Origin: Caulobacter segnis
Lineage (GTDB): Bacteria > Pseudomonadota > Alphaproteobacteria > Caulobacterales > Caulobacteraceae
DNA: 64,000 nt
Assembly (NCBI RefSeq): GCF_003243465.1
Contig: NZ_QFQZ01000007.1
Location: forward strand, 24,102-88,101
Direction: 5' to 3'
The notes beneath the pieces are model-generated. The model searched no databases and had not been told where the DNA came from. It worked only from the letters and a program-made list of their open reading frames with translations. Below, in pieces: positions 24,218-34,795 of this stretch (position 1 is the first letter of the stretch; every line of letters starts with the position of its first letter). Both the position numbers and the translations under genes were made by a program.

Positions 24218-25237
24218 CTAGGTCGGGGCTTTTCCGGTCGACTCCCGGACGACCAGCTCGAACTCCAGCAGCCGCGACGGCGGCGGCTCGCCCGCGTCGT
24301 GATGAACTCCGCTCATCAGCATGTCGGCCGCCGCCCCCGCCATGGCGGCGATCGGCTGGCGGACGGTGGTCAGCTGCGGCCAGGTGATCCGCGCGCCGGG
24401 CGTGTCGTCGAAGCCGGCGATCGATAGCTGGGAGGGCACGTCCAGCCGCATCCGGTTGGCGACCGCCATGACGCCCAGAGCCATGTCGTCGTTTGACGCG
24501 AAGATCGCCGTGGGGCGATCGGCTCCGCCCAGCAGGCGCTCGGCCGCCTCGAAGCCGGAGCGGAACGAGAACCACCCCTGCTCCACCCGATCCTGCCGCA
24601 CCGGCAGGTCGGCGTCGCGCATGGCGTCGACAAAGCCATGATGGCGACGCGCCGAGGCGCCGTGATCGGGGTGACCGATGATGAAGCCGATATCGCGATG
24701 CCCAAGGTCAATCAGATGCCGGGTCATCTCATAGGCCGCGCGGCGGTCGTCCATGCTGACCCACGGGGCGCGCTCGATGTCGTCGCCCGGCGCGATCCGG
24801 ACATAGGCGACGCCCTCGCGCTCCAGGGCCGCCAGTACGACCGGATGGTCGCTGAGCGGCGGCGTCAGGATCACGCCGTCCATGCGCAAGGTCGCCAGCA
24901 TCGGCGACACCTGCTCGTCGACGTCCCCCCGGGAGTCGATCGGCTCGACGATCAGGTGGTAGCCCTCCTGCCGGCAGCGCGCGATCGCCCCAAGCTGCAC
25001 GTCGGTGACGTAGCCGGGGCTGGGGTTGTCGAAGAAGACGCCGATCAGATAGGCCTTCGCCCCCGCCAGGCTGCGCGCCGAGATGTTGGGGCGATAGTTC
25101 AAGGCCGCCACCGCGGCCTGGACGCGGTCGCGGGTGTCGGCCTTGACGTTGGGCTCGCGGTTGAGCACCCGCGAGACGGTCTTGATCGACACGCCGCTCT
25201 CGCGGGCCACGTCGTGGATCGTGATCTTGGCGCTCAA
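24218..25237 (-). CDS. LacI-family regulator of the glucose/Entner-Doudoroff genes
   Basis: This ~339-residue repressor has the classic LacI N terminus (ITIHDVARESGVSIKTVSRV, LNREPNVKADTRDRV, hinge helix NISARSLAG). A periplasmic-binding-protein-like core follows (YLIGVFFDNPSPGY, DGVILTPPLSD, HRDIGFIIGHPDHGASARRH, TAIFASNDDMALG, IAGFDDTPGARITWPQLTTV). I chose TTG 25237 because the helix-turn-helix then starts at a typical distance and GGGGGACGG precedes it. A GTG at 25255 would add six residues. A palindrome in its own promoter suggests autoregulation. Likely effectors are glucose or an Entner-Doudoroff intermediate. Confidence 0.92.
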   Translation of the reverse strand: MSAKITIHDVARESGVSIKTVSRVLNREPNVKADTRDRVQAAVAALNYRPNISARSLAGAKAYLIGVFFDNPSPGYVTDVQLGAIARCRQEGYHLIVEPIDSRGDVDEQVSPMLATLRMDGVILTPPLSDHPVVLAALEREGVAYVRIAPGDDIERAPWVSMDDRRAAYEMTRHLIDLGHRDIGFIIGHPDHGASARRHHGFVDAMRDADLPVRQDRVEQGWFSFRSGFEAAERLLGGADRPTAIFASNDDMALGVMAVANRMRLDVPSQLSIAGFDDTPGARITWPQLTTVRQPIAAMAGAAADMLMSGVHHDAGEPPPSRLLEFELVVRESTGKAPT

Positions 25238-25283
25238 TTCCGTCCCCCACCGCACCGATTCGTTCGGTTTGGCGGGTACTAAG

Positions 25284-25303
25284 CCATGACAAGGTTGTCA
25301 TGG
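25284..25303. promoter_or_regulatory. LacI-type operator in the regulator's own promoter
   Basis: CCATGACAAGGTTGTCATGG is a palindrome with 9-bp arms around a GG centre. It lies 47 bp upstream of the lacI-type start and 18 bp after the glk stop. On the minus strand it is followed directly by GGCTTAGTACC, a -10-like sequence, so a bound repressor would sit in the spacer. The inner GACAA/TTGTC half-sites are identical to those before zwf. Confidence 0.7.
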
Positions 25304-25321
25304 CGAGCCCCAAGAGGAAGC

Positions 25322-26317
25322 CTAGGCGACGGCCGACCGTCCCTCCGGCGTCAGCACGACCGCCGCGCCGATCAGCGCGGTGTGCGGGTGCAGGATGGCG
25401 TGGGTGGGGATGGTCTGGGTGAAGCCCGACAGCCGGCCCTTCGCCTCGAAGCGCGCTCGGAACGGGCTCTTTTCGAGAATGTCGATGATCCGCGGCGCGA
25501 TGCCGCCGGCGATAAACACGCCGCCCCGCGCGCCCAGGGTCAGGGCGATGTCGCCGGCCGTCGAGCCCAGCACTGCGCAGAAGCGGTTCACGGTCGCCAG
25601 GCAGTCGGGGCAATCCTCGGTCGCGCGCTCGGTGATCTGCTTGGCGGTCAGGCTGTCGACCTTGCGGCCCTCGGCCTGGCCAAGGGCGACGTGCAGGTCT
25701 TCCAGGCCGGGCCCCGACAGGATGCGCTCGACCGACACGCGGCCGCCGTTTAGCTGCTGGGACAGCAGCCGCAGCACCTCGATCTCGACCGCGTCCAGCG
25801 GCGCGAAGGCGACGTGGCCGCCCTCGGTCGCCAGCGGAATTTCCTGGCCGTGACGCCGAACCAGGCCGGCGACGCCAAAGCCGGTGCCCGGGCCGAGGAT
25901 GGCAAGGTCGCCCTCACCCAAGGTCGGCAGATCACCGATCTGGCGCAGGTCCTTGGGCGAAAGGCGTGGCGCGGCCAGGGCCTGGGCGGTGAAGTCGTTG
26001 ATCAGCTTGGCGCTCCGGAAGCCGCCCGCGCGCCGCAGGCCATCCTCGGAGATCCGCCAGTCGAGGTTGGTCATGTGGACCTGACCGTGGTCGATCGGGC
26101 CCGCCACGGCGACCACCGCCTGGTCGGCCTGCTTGACGCCGACCTTGTGCAGATAGGCCTCGATGGCGTCCTCGGCCGTGCCGTAGTCCTCGCCCTTGAA
26201 CGCCGTCGGCTCGATCAGGCGCGGATCCGCACCGTCGAACTCGACCAGGGCGAAGCGGGCGTTGGTGCCGCCGATGTCGCCGACGAGGCCGAGACCCCCG
26301 CTGTGATGACCATCCAT
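25322..26317 (-). CDS. glk: Glucokinase
   Basis: This 331-residue ROK-unrelated, Glk-type glucokinase phosphorylates glucose with ATP. It has the nucleotide-binding GLVGDIGGTNARFALVE near the N terminus, the sugar-site LINDFTAQALA, the LAILGPGTGFGVAGLVRR loop, ATEGGHVAFAP, and GGVFIAGGIAPRI near the C terminus. I chose ATG 26317 because the upstream extension is arginine-rich and overlaps edd. The gene starts 14 bp after the edd stop. It is the last gene of the zwf-pgl-edd-glk operon, supplying the glucose 6-phosphate that Zwf uses. Confidence 0.95.
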   Translation of the reverse strand: MDGHHSGGLGLVGDIGGTNARFALVEFDGADPRLIEPTAFKGEDYGTAEDAIEAYLHKVGVKQADQAVVAVAGPIDHGQVHMTNLDWRISEDGLRRAGGFRSAKLINDFTAQALAAPRLSPKDLRQIGDLPTLGEGDLAILGPGTGFGVAGLVRRHGQEIPLATEGGHVAFAPLDAVEIEVLRLLSQQLNGGRVSVERILSGPGLEDLHVALGQAEGRKVDSLTAKQITERATEDCPDCLATVNRFCAVLGSTAGDIALTLGARGGVFIAGGIAPRIIDILEKSPFRARFEAKGRLSGFTQTIPTHAILHPHTALIGAAVVLTPEGRSAVA

Positions 26318-26331
26318 GACCTGATGCTTCC

Positions 26332-28140
<1,809 letters not shown>

Positions 28141-28144
28141 GGCG

Positions 28145-28831
28145 TTACTCCGCCCAAAGGATGCGGACCTTGGCGCGGTCCTGCTTCAGGATGGCGGCGA
28201 CCGGCAGGGCCGGATCGACGTCGCCTTCCAACAACGCCTTCTTGGCCGCTCCGGTGACCAGCAGCACGATCAGGTCGGTGCGGGTCAGGGCGGCGAAGGT
28301 CAGGCTGAGACGAGGAATGTCGGGCGCGGGGTCGCTGGGCGGCACGTCCAGGACCAGGCGGTTGGAGCGCGGATCCAGGCCCTGGGCCAGGACCGGATTG
28401 CCTGGGAACAGCGAGGCGAAGTGGCCGTCGGGACCGACGCCCAGCAGCACGGCGCCGAACGGCGTGGCGGCCTCGACGCCGGCCTCGGCGGCGCGGGCGC
28501 TGTCGGCGTGGCTCAGGCCCTCGATGTAGAGCGGCGCGAAGCTGGCCTTGGCCGCCTCCCCGACCAGCAGGTGTCGGCGCACGAGACCTTCGTTGCTGCT
28601 GGGATCGGTCGGCGGGACGAAGCGCTCGTCGGTTAGCGTGACCGTGATCTTGTCCCAGGGCGCGGTCAGGGTCGCGAGGCGGTCATAGACCGGCGCCGGG
28701 GTCGTGCCGCCGGTCGCCGCGAAGCCCGTTCGCCCGGAAGCGGCGACCGCGTTGGTCAAGGCGTCGACCAGGATCGACGCGGTGGCGTCGTAGAGGGCTT
28801 CGCGCGAGCCAAAGGCTTCCAGCTTCGGCAT
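28145..28831 (-). CDS. pgl: 6-Phosphogluconolactonase
   Basis: This 228-residue enzyme hydrolyses 6-phosphogluconolactone to 6-phosphogluconate. It shows the SOL/DevB signature blocks FAATGGTTPAPVYDRLA, TVTLTDERFVPPTDPSSNEGLVRR and LLGVGPDGHFASLFPGNPVL. I chose ATG 28831, 2 bp after the zwf stop, with GGAAGG as ribosome site. The longer frame from 28846 would overlap zwf. It is the second gene of the Entner-Doudoroff operon. Confidence 0.95.
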   Translation of the reverse strand: MPKLEAFGSREALYDATASILVDALTNAVAASGRTGFAATGGTTPAPVYDRLATLTAPWDKITVTLTDERFVPPTDPSSNEGLVRRHLLVGEAAKASFAPLYIEGLSHADSARAAEAGVEAATPFGAVLLGVGPDGHFASLFPGNPVLAQGLDPRSNRLVLDVPPSDPAPDIPRLSLTFAALTRTDLIVLLVTGAAKKALLEGDVDPALPVAAILKQDRAKVRILWAE

Positions 28832-28833
28832 CG

Positions 28834-30294
28834 TCAAGCCTTCCACGACCGGCCGCCGGGCGAGATCAGCGCGTTGGCGGTCTGCGGTCCCCAGGTGCCG
28901 GCGGCATAGGGCGCGGGGTCAATGCCGGCCTCGGCCCAGGCGGCCGAGACGCCGTCGATGAAGCGCCAGGCCTGTTCGACCTCGTCGCGGCGCACGAACA
29001 GCGTGCGGTCTCCGCGGAAGGCGTCGAGGAACAGCTTCTCATAGGCGATCCGACGGCGGCCGCCCGTCTGGCTGAACGAGAGCGACAGGGGCAGCGACTG
29101 CAGGCGCATGCCCTCGTCAGACAGGCCCGGACGCTTGTTCATGATCGTCAGCGAGATGTCTTCGTCCGGCTGCAGGTCGATGACCAGGCGGTTGGCGCAT
29201 AGCTCGCCGTCGGTGGCGGGGCCGAAGATGTTGTGCGGCAGCGGCTTGAACTGCACGACGATCTGGGTGCGGCGGTCAGGCAGGTTCTTGCCGGTGCGCA
29301 GGAAGAACGGCACGCCGTCCCAGCGCCAGTTGTCGATCGCCACCTTCATGGCCACGAAGGTCTCGGTCTTGGTGGGCTTGCCCACTTCCTCGACATAGCC
29401 CGGACGCGCGCCGCCCTCGACCACGCCGGCGACGTACTGGCCACGCACGGTGTCGTGCGCCACCGTCTCCTTGGTGAACGGACGCAAGCTGCGGAGCACC
29501 TTGACCTTCTCGTCGCGGACGGCGTCCGGGTCGAAGCCCGACGGCGCCTCCATGGCGACCAGACAGAGCAGCTGCAGCATGTGGTTCTGCACCATGTCCC
29601 GCAGGGCGCCATACTCGTCGTAATAGGGCCAGCGGTCGCCGACCTTCTCGGTCTCGGCGATGGTGATCTGCACGTGGTCGATCGTGTTGCGGTCCCACAG
29701 GGGCTCGAACAGCACGTTGGCGAAGCGCAGGGCCGTCAGGTTCTGGACCGTCTCCTTGCCCAGATAGTGGTCGATCCGGAAGACCTGGCTTTCGTCGACC
29801 ACCGCCGCGACGGCGGCGTTGGTCACCTTGGAGCTCTCCAGGTCGCGTCCCAGGGGCTTCTCGAGGATCAGACGGGTCTTGGGCCCCGTCAGGCCAGCCG
29901 CTTGCAGCGCCTGGCAGGCCGGACCGTAAAGGCTGGGCGAGAGCGAGAAGAAGATGACGAGGTCGCCGTGCTCGCCGATCCGATCGGCCAGGGCCTTGGC
30001 GTCGTCCTCGCTGGTGATGTTGGCCGGCACGTAGTCGAGACGGGCGGCCAGGCGATTCCAGGCCCCCTCCTCCACGGTCGCGCGCTTGCCGAGGTGTTCG
30101 CGCACCAGCGCCTTGTAGCCGGCCGCGTCATGGTCGGCGCGCGCCACGCCGACGATCCGCAAGTCATGCGGCAGCAGCCGATCGACCTCGAGGAAATAGA
30201 GCGAAGGCAGCAGCATTCGCAGGGCCAGATCCCCCGCGCCGCCCAGCAGTACCAGCACCTCGCGGCCATTCTCGCCGTCGTTGTTGTTCGTCAC
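28834..30294 (-). CDS. zwf: Glucose-6-phosphate 1-dehydrogenase
   Basis: This ~486-residue NAD(P)-dependent enzyme oxidises glucose 6-phosphate to the lactone. It has the dinucleotide motif LVLLGGAGDLALRMLLPSLY, in which GxxGDLA is followed by R rather than the usual K. It also has LEKPLGRDLESSK, the active-site RIDHYLGKETVQNL, and the C-terminal LPLSLSFSQTGGRRRIAYEKL. I chose GTG 30294 (TTG 30297 is equally possible) because GGAAG lies just upstream and the longer frame passes through the operator. The palindrome at 30311-30326 lies 14 bp before the start. It is the first gene of zwf-pgl-edd-glk. Confidence 0.94.
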   Translation of the reverse strand: MTNNNDGENGREVLVLLGGAGDLALRMLLPSLYFLEVDRLLPHDLRIVGVARADHDAAGYKALVREHLGKRATVEEGAWNRLAARLDYVPANITSEDDAKALADRIGEHGDLVIFFSLSPSLYGPACQALQAAGLTGPKTRLILEKPLGRDLESSKVTNAAVAAVVDESQVFRIDHYLGKETVQNLTALRFANVLFEPLWDRNTIDHVQITIAETEKVGDRWPYYDEYGALRDMVQNHMLQLLCLVAMEAPSGFDPDAVRDEKVKVLRSLRPFTKETVAHDTVRGQYVAGVVEGGARPGYVEEVGKPTKTETFVAMKVAIDNWRWDGVPFFLRTGKNLPDRRTQIVVQFKPLPHNIFGPATDGELCANRLVIDLQPDEDISLTIMNKRPGLSDEGMRLQSLPLSLSFSQTGGRRRIAYEKLFLDAFRGDRTLFVRRDEVEQAWRFIDGVSAAWAEAGIDPAPYAAGTWGPQTANALISPGGRSWKA

Positions 30295-30310
30295 CAATGT
30301 CTTCCACCCT

Positions 30311-30326
30311 ATGACAACGTTGTCAT
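30311..30326. promoter_or_regulatory. LacI-type operator before zwf
   Basis: ATGACAACGTTGTCAT is a perfect 16-bp palindrome with a CG centre, typical for LacI-family proteins. It lies 14-17 bp before the zwf start, so it covers the transcription start or early leader. Its arms match the operators at 25286-25301 and, with an A/G change, 24170-24181. The 250 bp further upstream, to the end of the flagellar TPR gene, hold no gene that I can support. Confidence 0.75.
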
Positions 30327-30578
30327 GACATGCCTGCGGCAGAATGGCAAGCGCGAGCTTGAGCGCCGCGCTGGAGGTGGGCTCCAACGCGAACCTCCCC
30401 GGCGCTGCGCCGGCGAGCCGGCCCTAACTAGGGCAAAGCCCCTGTCACCGCCATATGACCAATGGAGTTTCCACGGCGGTTTTCTCACCGCCCAACTCTG
30501 AAAGTGAAACGCCGTGCCCGAAGAGGTCACGAATCGATCAGGGCGAGGGATGGTTATGCCCCAAGCGGCGAGGAAGGA

Positions 30579-33452
30579 TCAGCCGCCCGCGCGCGCCGGC
30601 GCGCCGGCGGGCTGTCCGGTGCGGAACTTGTCCTTCATCCGCGCGACCCAGCCGCTGAACGCTTCGTTGTCGGCGCTGACCTTGCCGAAATCGGTCGGCG
30701 AGACGGCTTCGGAGCCCAGTCCCTGCAGCGCCACGCGCAGGCCGTCGGGATTGCCGGCGTTGTCGACGAAGCGCGTCCAGCGTTGGCGCAGGCGGCCGAG
30801 AGCCGCGTCGTCGTCGGCCAGGCTGTAGGCGACCGCGGATCGCAGCAGGCGCGCCTCGTCGGCGGCCGACAGCGCCCCCTGCCCTTTCCAGCGGTCGCCC
30901 AGCATCCGCTCGTAGAGCGCGCCGGCGGTCGGCCAGGCCCGCTGCTTCCAGGCGATGTCGGCCCGGATTTCCTGGCCGTCCTTGCTGTTGTCGCGCTCGA
31001 CCATCTCGCCGGCCGCGTCGTAGCGGCCAAGGCCGATCAGGGCGCGGGCTGTGGCGAGGCGCCGCTCGGCGTTGAGGGCCGGCGGCAGAATCGTCGTGCG
31101 GGTGGCGTTGATGGTGTTGAGGGCGTCCTCGGGACGCTTGTTCATCAGGTAGATCCAGGCCAGATCGGTCGCGACCTGGGCCTTGGGCACGCCGTTCAGT
31201 CGGTTGTCGACCTGGTACTTCAAGAGCTTGGCGGCGTCGTCCAGCAGGTCGACGTCCACCAGACGGCGCACTAGGTTTCGGACCATCTGGTCGCCGTCCG
31301 CGCCGATCGGGGTCAGTTCCTGGAAGTCGTAGAACAGACCGACGGCCTGGATCGGCTGCATGCCGTCCGCCAGGCCGTCCAGGAACAAGGCCCGGAAGGT
31401 ATTGGAGATCTCGTTGCGCAGGGACAGCGCCTCGGGACGGTCCGACGTGCCGCGGCCCGCCGAACGCATCACCTCCAGCGCCTCGCGATAGCGGCCCTGG
31501 TCGATATAGAGCTTGCCGAGGGCGCGGATGACTTCCATCTCGACGCCGTCGCCGCGCCAGCGGTAGCGCAGCTGGTTCAGGGTGTCGGCCGCCTTGGCCG
31601 CGTTGATCTCCCGCTTCTCGTACTGCAGCTCCGTGGCGTGCAGCAGAGCCGGCGCGGCCAGCTTGTCGTAGGGCGCGCGGGCGATGGCCTGGAACATCTT
31701 CTTGGCGCGGACCTTCTCGCCCTTGGCCTCGAAGGCGCGCGCCTGGATCAGGCGGATGGCGAGCTGGTCCTGTACGGGGATCTTGGGCTGATCCAGCGCC
31801 TTGGCGATGTACTGGAACGCGCCGGTCAGGTCGCCGACACCCAGGGCCGCCTCGGCCTGGGCGCCCAGGAAGCGCGCCTTCCAGATCGGCGGGAAAAGCT
31901 CCAGAGCCCGCCCGCCGCTCGCGAACTTGGTGCGGGCGTCCAGCCACTGGCCGTTCCTGGTGGCGATATAGCCGCGCCACAGGGCGCTCGAGGGCTCGTC
32001 CGCCAGGACCGGCGACGAGAAGTCGGCCTCGGCTTCGGCGTAGCGCCCCGCCAGCGCCCGGGCCATGCCGCGCAAGCCCCGGAACTCCGGATTGGCCATC
32101 ATCGTCTGGTGCTTGCGGGCGCCGGCGTTCAGCACGCCGATCGCCTCGAACGACATCTGCGAGCCCACGAGGAAGCGCGCCAGCGCCAGGCGGGCGGCGA
32201 CGTCGGCGTCCTCGTCCGGCGCGGCGCTGATCGCGCTCTGCAAGGCGTTGTAGCGCGCCAGGAAGCCGCCGGATCCGAGCTTGGGCCAGGCCTCAAGATC
32301 GATCAGGGCTGGCATGGACAGCGGCTCGGGCGCGCCCGCGACCGCCTCTTCCGGCGGGGCGGCGGCGGAGGCCGGCGACAGCGCCAGCCCCTTGGGCCGG
32401 CCGATCCGCACCTGGTCGACGCTGGCCTGGACCATCAGATCGGAGGCGTAAGCCTCCGCCGCCAGACCCTGGGCCGATTGCAGCAGGGCGAACTCGACGT
32501 AGTCGCGGCGAGAGGACAGGCCCTTGGCCGGCGCCAGGGCGGGCGCGACGATGATCTTGTCGCCGACCGCCGGGTCCTCGACCCAGAGCGCCCGCGTGAC
32601 CCCAGCCACCGCCGCCGAAAGCGCCGCGGCCGGCGCGGCCTCGTCGCGATTGATCTGGATGATGTCGGGGCTCTGCTGCGGCCCCGGGCCGAAGCTGATC
32701 CGCCAGGTCGGGCCTGAACCGACCGCGACATAGGGCTCACCGACCGGCGCCACGATCCGGAGGGCCGAATAGTCCGCCCCCTTCAGCGCCTGCAGACGCG
32801 AGTAGCGCGGCGTGTTGGCCGGCAGCTTGGAGATGTCGATCCGCGCGGGGGTGTCGAAGACGATCCACACCGCCTCCCCGCGTCGGAACACGGCCGCGCC
32901 GGCGGGGGCGGCCCAGGTGAAGGACAGGGTGACCTGGCCGTCGGACCGCTCGATATCGGCGCGAACAACCCCGTCGCGCGGCATGGGATTGGGACGCCCC
33001 ACGGGCGGCGGCGGCGCGCTGGGCGTGGAGGCCTGGGCGGCGGCCAAGGCCCCGTCCTTGGCGAAGATGTTGACGAAACTGACCCCGTCGGCCGCGCCCG
33101 CCTTGAAGTCCGCCTCTTCGGCGATCGTCAGGACCAGCTCCAGCGCGCCGCCGACGTGACGCGCCTCGACGCCCTTGACCCAGCGCGGCGGCGAAATCCT
33201 GAACACGGAAAGATCCGGGTCGGCGTCGCGACTGAAGCGCAGGATCAGCGCCTGGCCGTCCCGCCGGGCGGCCATGCGGGCCCCGCCGTTCCAGTGGAAT
33301 TCGACCCGCGAGAAGTCCGCCGCCTGCGCGACACGCACGTCCAGCGCCGACCGCGCCGCGACGGGCGGCGGCGCGGCGTAGCCGGACGGCGCCAGCACGC
33401 CCGCGATGCACGCGGCGGCGACGCTGGATCGCAGGAACTGGCGAAGGGTCAT
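30579..33452 (-). CDS. Large exported TPR protein, last gene of the fliL operon
   Basis: This 957-residue protein has a signal peptide (MTLRQFLRSSVAAACIAGVLAPSGYA). A beta-rich N-terminal domain (VRVAQAADFSRVEFHWNGG, QALILRFSRDAD, ALELVLTIAEEADFK) recalls AMIN-type peptidoglycan-binding domains, and an Ala/Pro linker follows. From about residue 400 to the end there are many TPR-like helical repeats (ARLALARFLVGSQMSFEAIG, VDLLDDAAKLLKYQV, YDAAGEMVERDNS). It begins 9 bp after the MotE-like gene, so it belongs to the fliL-fliM operon and probably acts in the periplasm at the flagellar motor. The AMIN assignment is by pattern only. Confidence 0.8.
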   Translation of the reverse strand: MTLRQFLRSSVAAACIAGVLAPSGYAAPPPVAARSALDVRVAQAADFSRVEFHWNGGARMAARRDGQALILRFSRDADPDLSVFRISPPRWVKGVEARHVGGALELVLTIAEEADFKAGAADGVSFVNIFAKDGALAAAQASTPSAPPPPVGRPNPMPRDGVVRADIERSDGQVTLSFTWAAPAGAAVFRRGEAVWIVFDTPARIDISKLPANTPRYSRLQALKGADYSALRIVAPVGEPYVAVGSGPTWRISFGPGPQQSPDIIQINRDEAAPAAALSAAVAGVTRALWVEDPAVGDKIIVAPALAPAKGLSSRRDYVEFALLQSAQGLAAEAYASDLMVQASVDQVRIGRPKGLALSPASAAAPPEEAVAGAPEPLSMPALIDLEAWPKLGSGGFLARYNALQSAISAAPDEDADVAARLALARFLVGSQMSFEAIGVLNAGARKHQTMMANPEFRGLRGMARALAGRYAEAEADFSSPVLADEPSSALWRGYIATRNGQWLDARTKFASGGRALELFPPIWKARFLGAQAEAALGVGDLTGAFQYIAKALDQPKIPVQDQLAIRLIQARAFEAKGEKVRAKKMFQAIARAPYDKLAAPALLHATELQYEKREINAAKAADTLNQLRYRWRGDGVEMEVIRALGKLYIDQGRYREALEVMRSAGRGTSDRPEALSLRNEISNTFRALFLDGLADGMQPIQAVGLFYDFQELTPIGADGDQMVRNLVRRLVDVDLLDDAAKLLKYQVDNRLNGVPKAQVATDLAWIYLMNKRPEDALNTINATRTTILPPALNAERRLATARALIGLGRYDAAGEMVERDNSKDGQEIRADIAWKQRAWPTAGALYERMLGDRWKGQGALSAADEARLLRSAVAYSLADDDAALGRLRQRWTRFVDNAGNPDGLRVALQGLGSEAVSPTDFGKVSADNEAFSGWVARMKDKFRTGQPAGAPARAGG

Positions 33453-33461
33453 GAGCCTCCC

Positions 33462-34247
33462 TTAACCGGCCTTCTTGGGCGCGCCGGCCAAAGCGGGGGC
33501 CGCGGCCTGCTGGCCGGGGGCGGCGGCCTGGGCGGCGTTGTCGGCGACGGCGGCCTTGCCCTTCTCGACGGCGGAATTCGACAGCCGCGCGGCCAGGCGC
33601 TCGGTCAGCACCTTGGCGTCGGCCGGAGCCATGTTGGCCAGGATCATCGCCAAGGTCTTTTCCTTCATCTTGGCGGCGATCGGCAGGCGCACCTCGTCGG
33701 ACAGCAAGGTCATGCGGGCCGCGGCGTCCTTGGGCTTCATGCCCTGATAGACGACGACCAGGCGATCGACCTCGGCCTGCTTCTGGGAGTCGACCTGGCC
33801 CAGCAGGCCCTGGATGTCGCCCTTCAGGCCGGTCAGGGCCTTCATCTTGGCGTCGAGCTTGGCCTCGGCGGCGGCCAGCAGCTGCAGCTGCACGTCGATG
33901 TCCTGCTCGCGCTGGTCCAGCTGGCTGCGGCGGGCGCCGAGCTTCTGGATCGCGGCCAGCTCGCCTTGCGAGAGGCCCGCCTCCTTGGCCAGGGCGTCGG
34001 CGGACGGCGCGCAGGCGCGCGGCAGGGTCTGCGGGGCCTTGGCGGCCGCGGGCTGGCCCGCGCCTTCGGCCGAGGCCGCGCCCTCGCCTTCGCCGGCCTT
34101 GGCCTCGGGCTTGGCGACGCCCTCGGCGAAGGCCTTTGCGCCGCTCAGCATGTCCGGCAGCGACTTAGCGCCGGCCAGGGCGTTGATGGCCAGCACGCCG
34201 CCGACGGCGACGCCGACCAGGGGCAGGATGCGCGGAATTTTCTTCAT
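33462..34247 (-). CDS. MotE-like flagellar motor protein (MgtE N-terminal-type domain)
   Basis: This 261-residue protein has an N-terminal membrane anchor (RILPLVGVAVGGVLAINALAG), an Ala/Glu-rich linker, and a coiled coil (AIQKLGARRSQLDQREQDID through LQLLAAAEAKLDAKMKALTGLK). A helical MgtE-N-like module follows: YQGMKPKDAAARMTLLSDEVRLPIAAKMKEKTLAMILANM. This matches MotE of alphaproteobacteria, a periplasmic chaperone for the motor protein MotC in Sinorhizobium. A lone cysteine (RACAPS) could form a dimer disulfide. The start ATGA overlaps the stop of the DUF6468 gene. Confidence 0.82.
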   Translation of the reverse strand: MKKIPRILPLVGVAVGGVLAINALAGAKSLPDMLSGAKAFAEGVAKPEAKAGEGEGAASAEGAGQPAAAKAPQTLPRACAPSADALAKEAGLSQGELAAIQKLGARRSQLDQREQDIDVQLQLLAAAEAKLDAKMKALTGLKGDIQGLLGQVDSQKQAEVDRLVVVYQGMKPKDAAARMTLLSDEVRLPIAAKMKEKTLAMILANMAPADAKVLTERLAARLSNSAVEKGKAAVADNAAQAAAPGQQAAAPALAGAPKKAG

Positions 34248-34795
34248 CGGCGGGTCCTGGGATTGGGTTCGGGACGCGGGCTGTCGGCCGGTCCTTCGAA
34301 GAGATCATCATCGACCCGCGCCCGTGAACGCGGGGTTTCGCGCGTCGGGCTGGGGGCGGCGAGCGTGGGGCGAGCGCCCGGCGGCAGGCGCGCTTCGCGC
34401 TCCAGCAGGCGCTCGAAATCCTCGGCCTTGAGACGGCGCTCGGCCGACGGCGGCAGGTCCTCGACGCGACCCCGAACGGGCGGCGGGGCGCGCTCGGCAC
34501 GCGAAGGCGCAGGCGGCGGGTTGCTGATCCGCTCGTCGAGCTGGGCGGCCAGGGCCTGGGCGCGCTCGATACGGATGGCCAGGGTCTCGGCCGCCTCGTC
34601 GGTGGCCGCGCGCAGGTCGGCCAGCCCCTGCTCGGCGCGGGCGGCGGCCTGGTCGAGGTCCTTGACGGCCTTGGCGAAGCCCTCGTGGCTGTCACGCAGC
34701 GCCTTCAGGCGGCGCTCCAGGCGCCAGCCGAAGGCCAGCGCCACCACCAGCAGCACCGCCAGCAACCCGTTCATGGCGAAAGCGACGAAACTCAT
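34244..34795 (-). CDS. DUF6468 membrane protein of the fliM operon
   Basis: This 183-residue protein has an N-terminal membrane helix (MNGLLAVLLVVALAFGWRL), then a coiled coil (LKALRDSHEGFAKAVKDLDQ, AARAEQGLADLRAATDEAAE) and a disordered Pro/Arg-rich C terminus. The family (DUF6468) is regularly found beside fliM in alphaproteobacteria and has no assigned function. Its start overlaps the fliM stop (ATGA) and its stop overlaps the MotE-like start, so all are translationally coupled. It is likely an accessory motor or switch factor. Confidence 0.78.
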   Translation of the reverse strand: MSFVAFAMNGLLAVLLVVALAFGWRLERRLKALRDSHEGFAKAVKDLDQAAARAEQGLADLRAATDEAAETLAIRIERAQALAAQLDERISNPPPAPSRAERAPPPVRGRVEDLPPSAERRLKAEDFERLLEREARLPPGARPTLAAPSPTRETPRSRARVDDDLFEGPADSPRPEPNPRTRR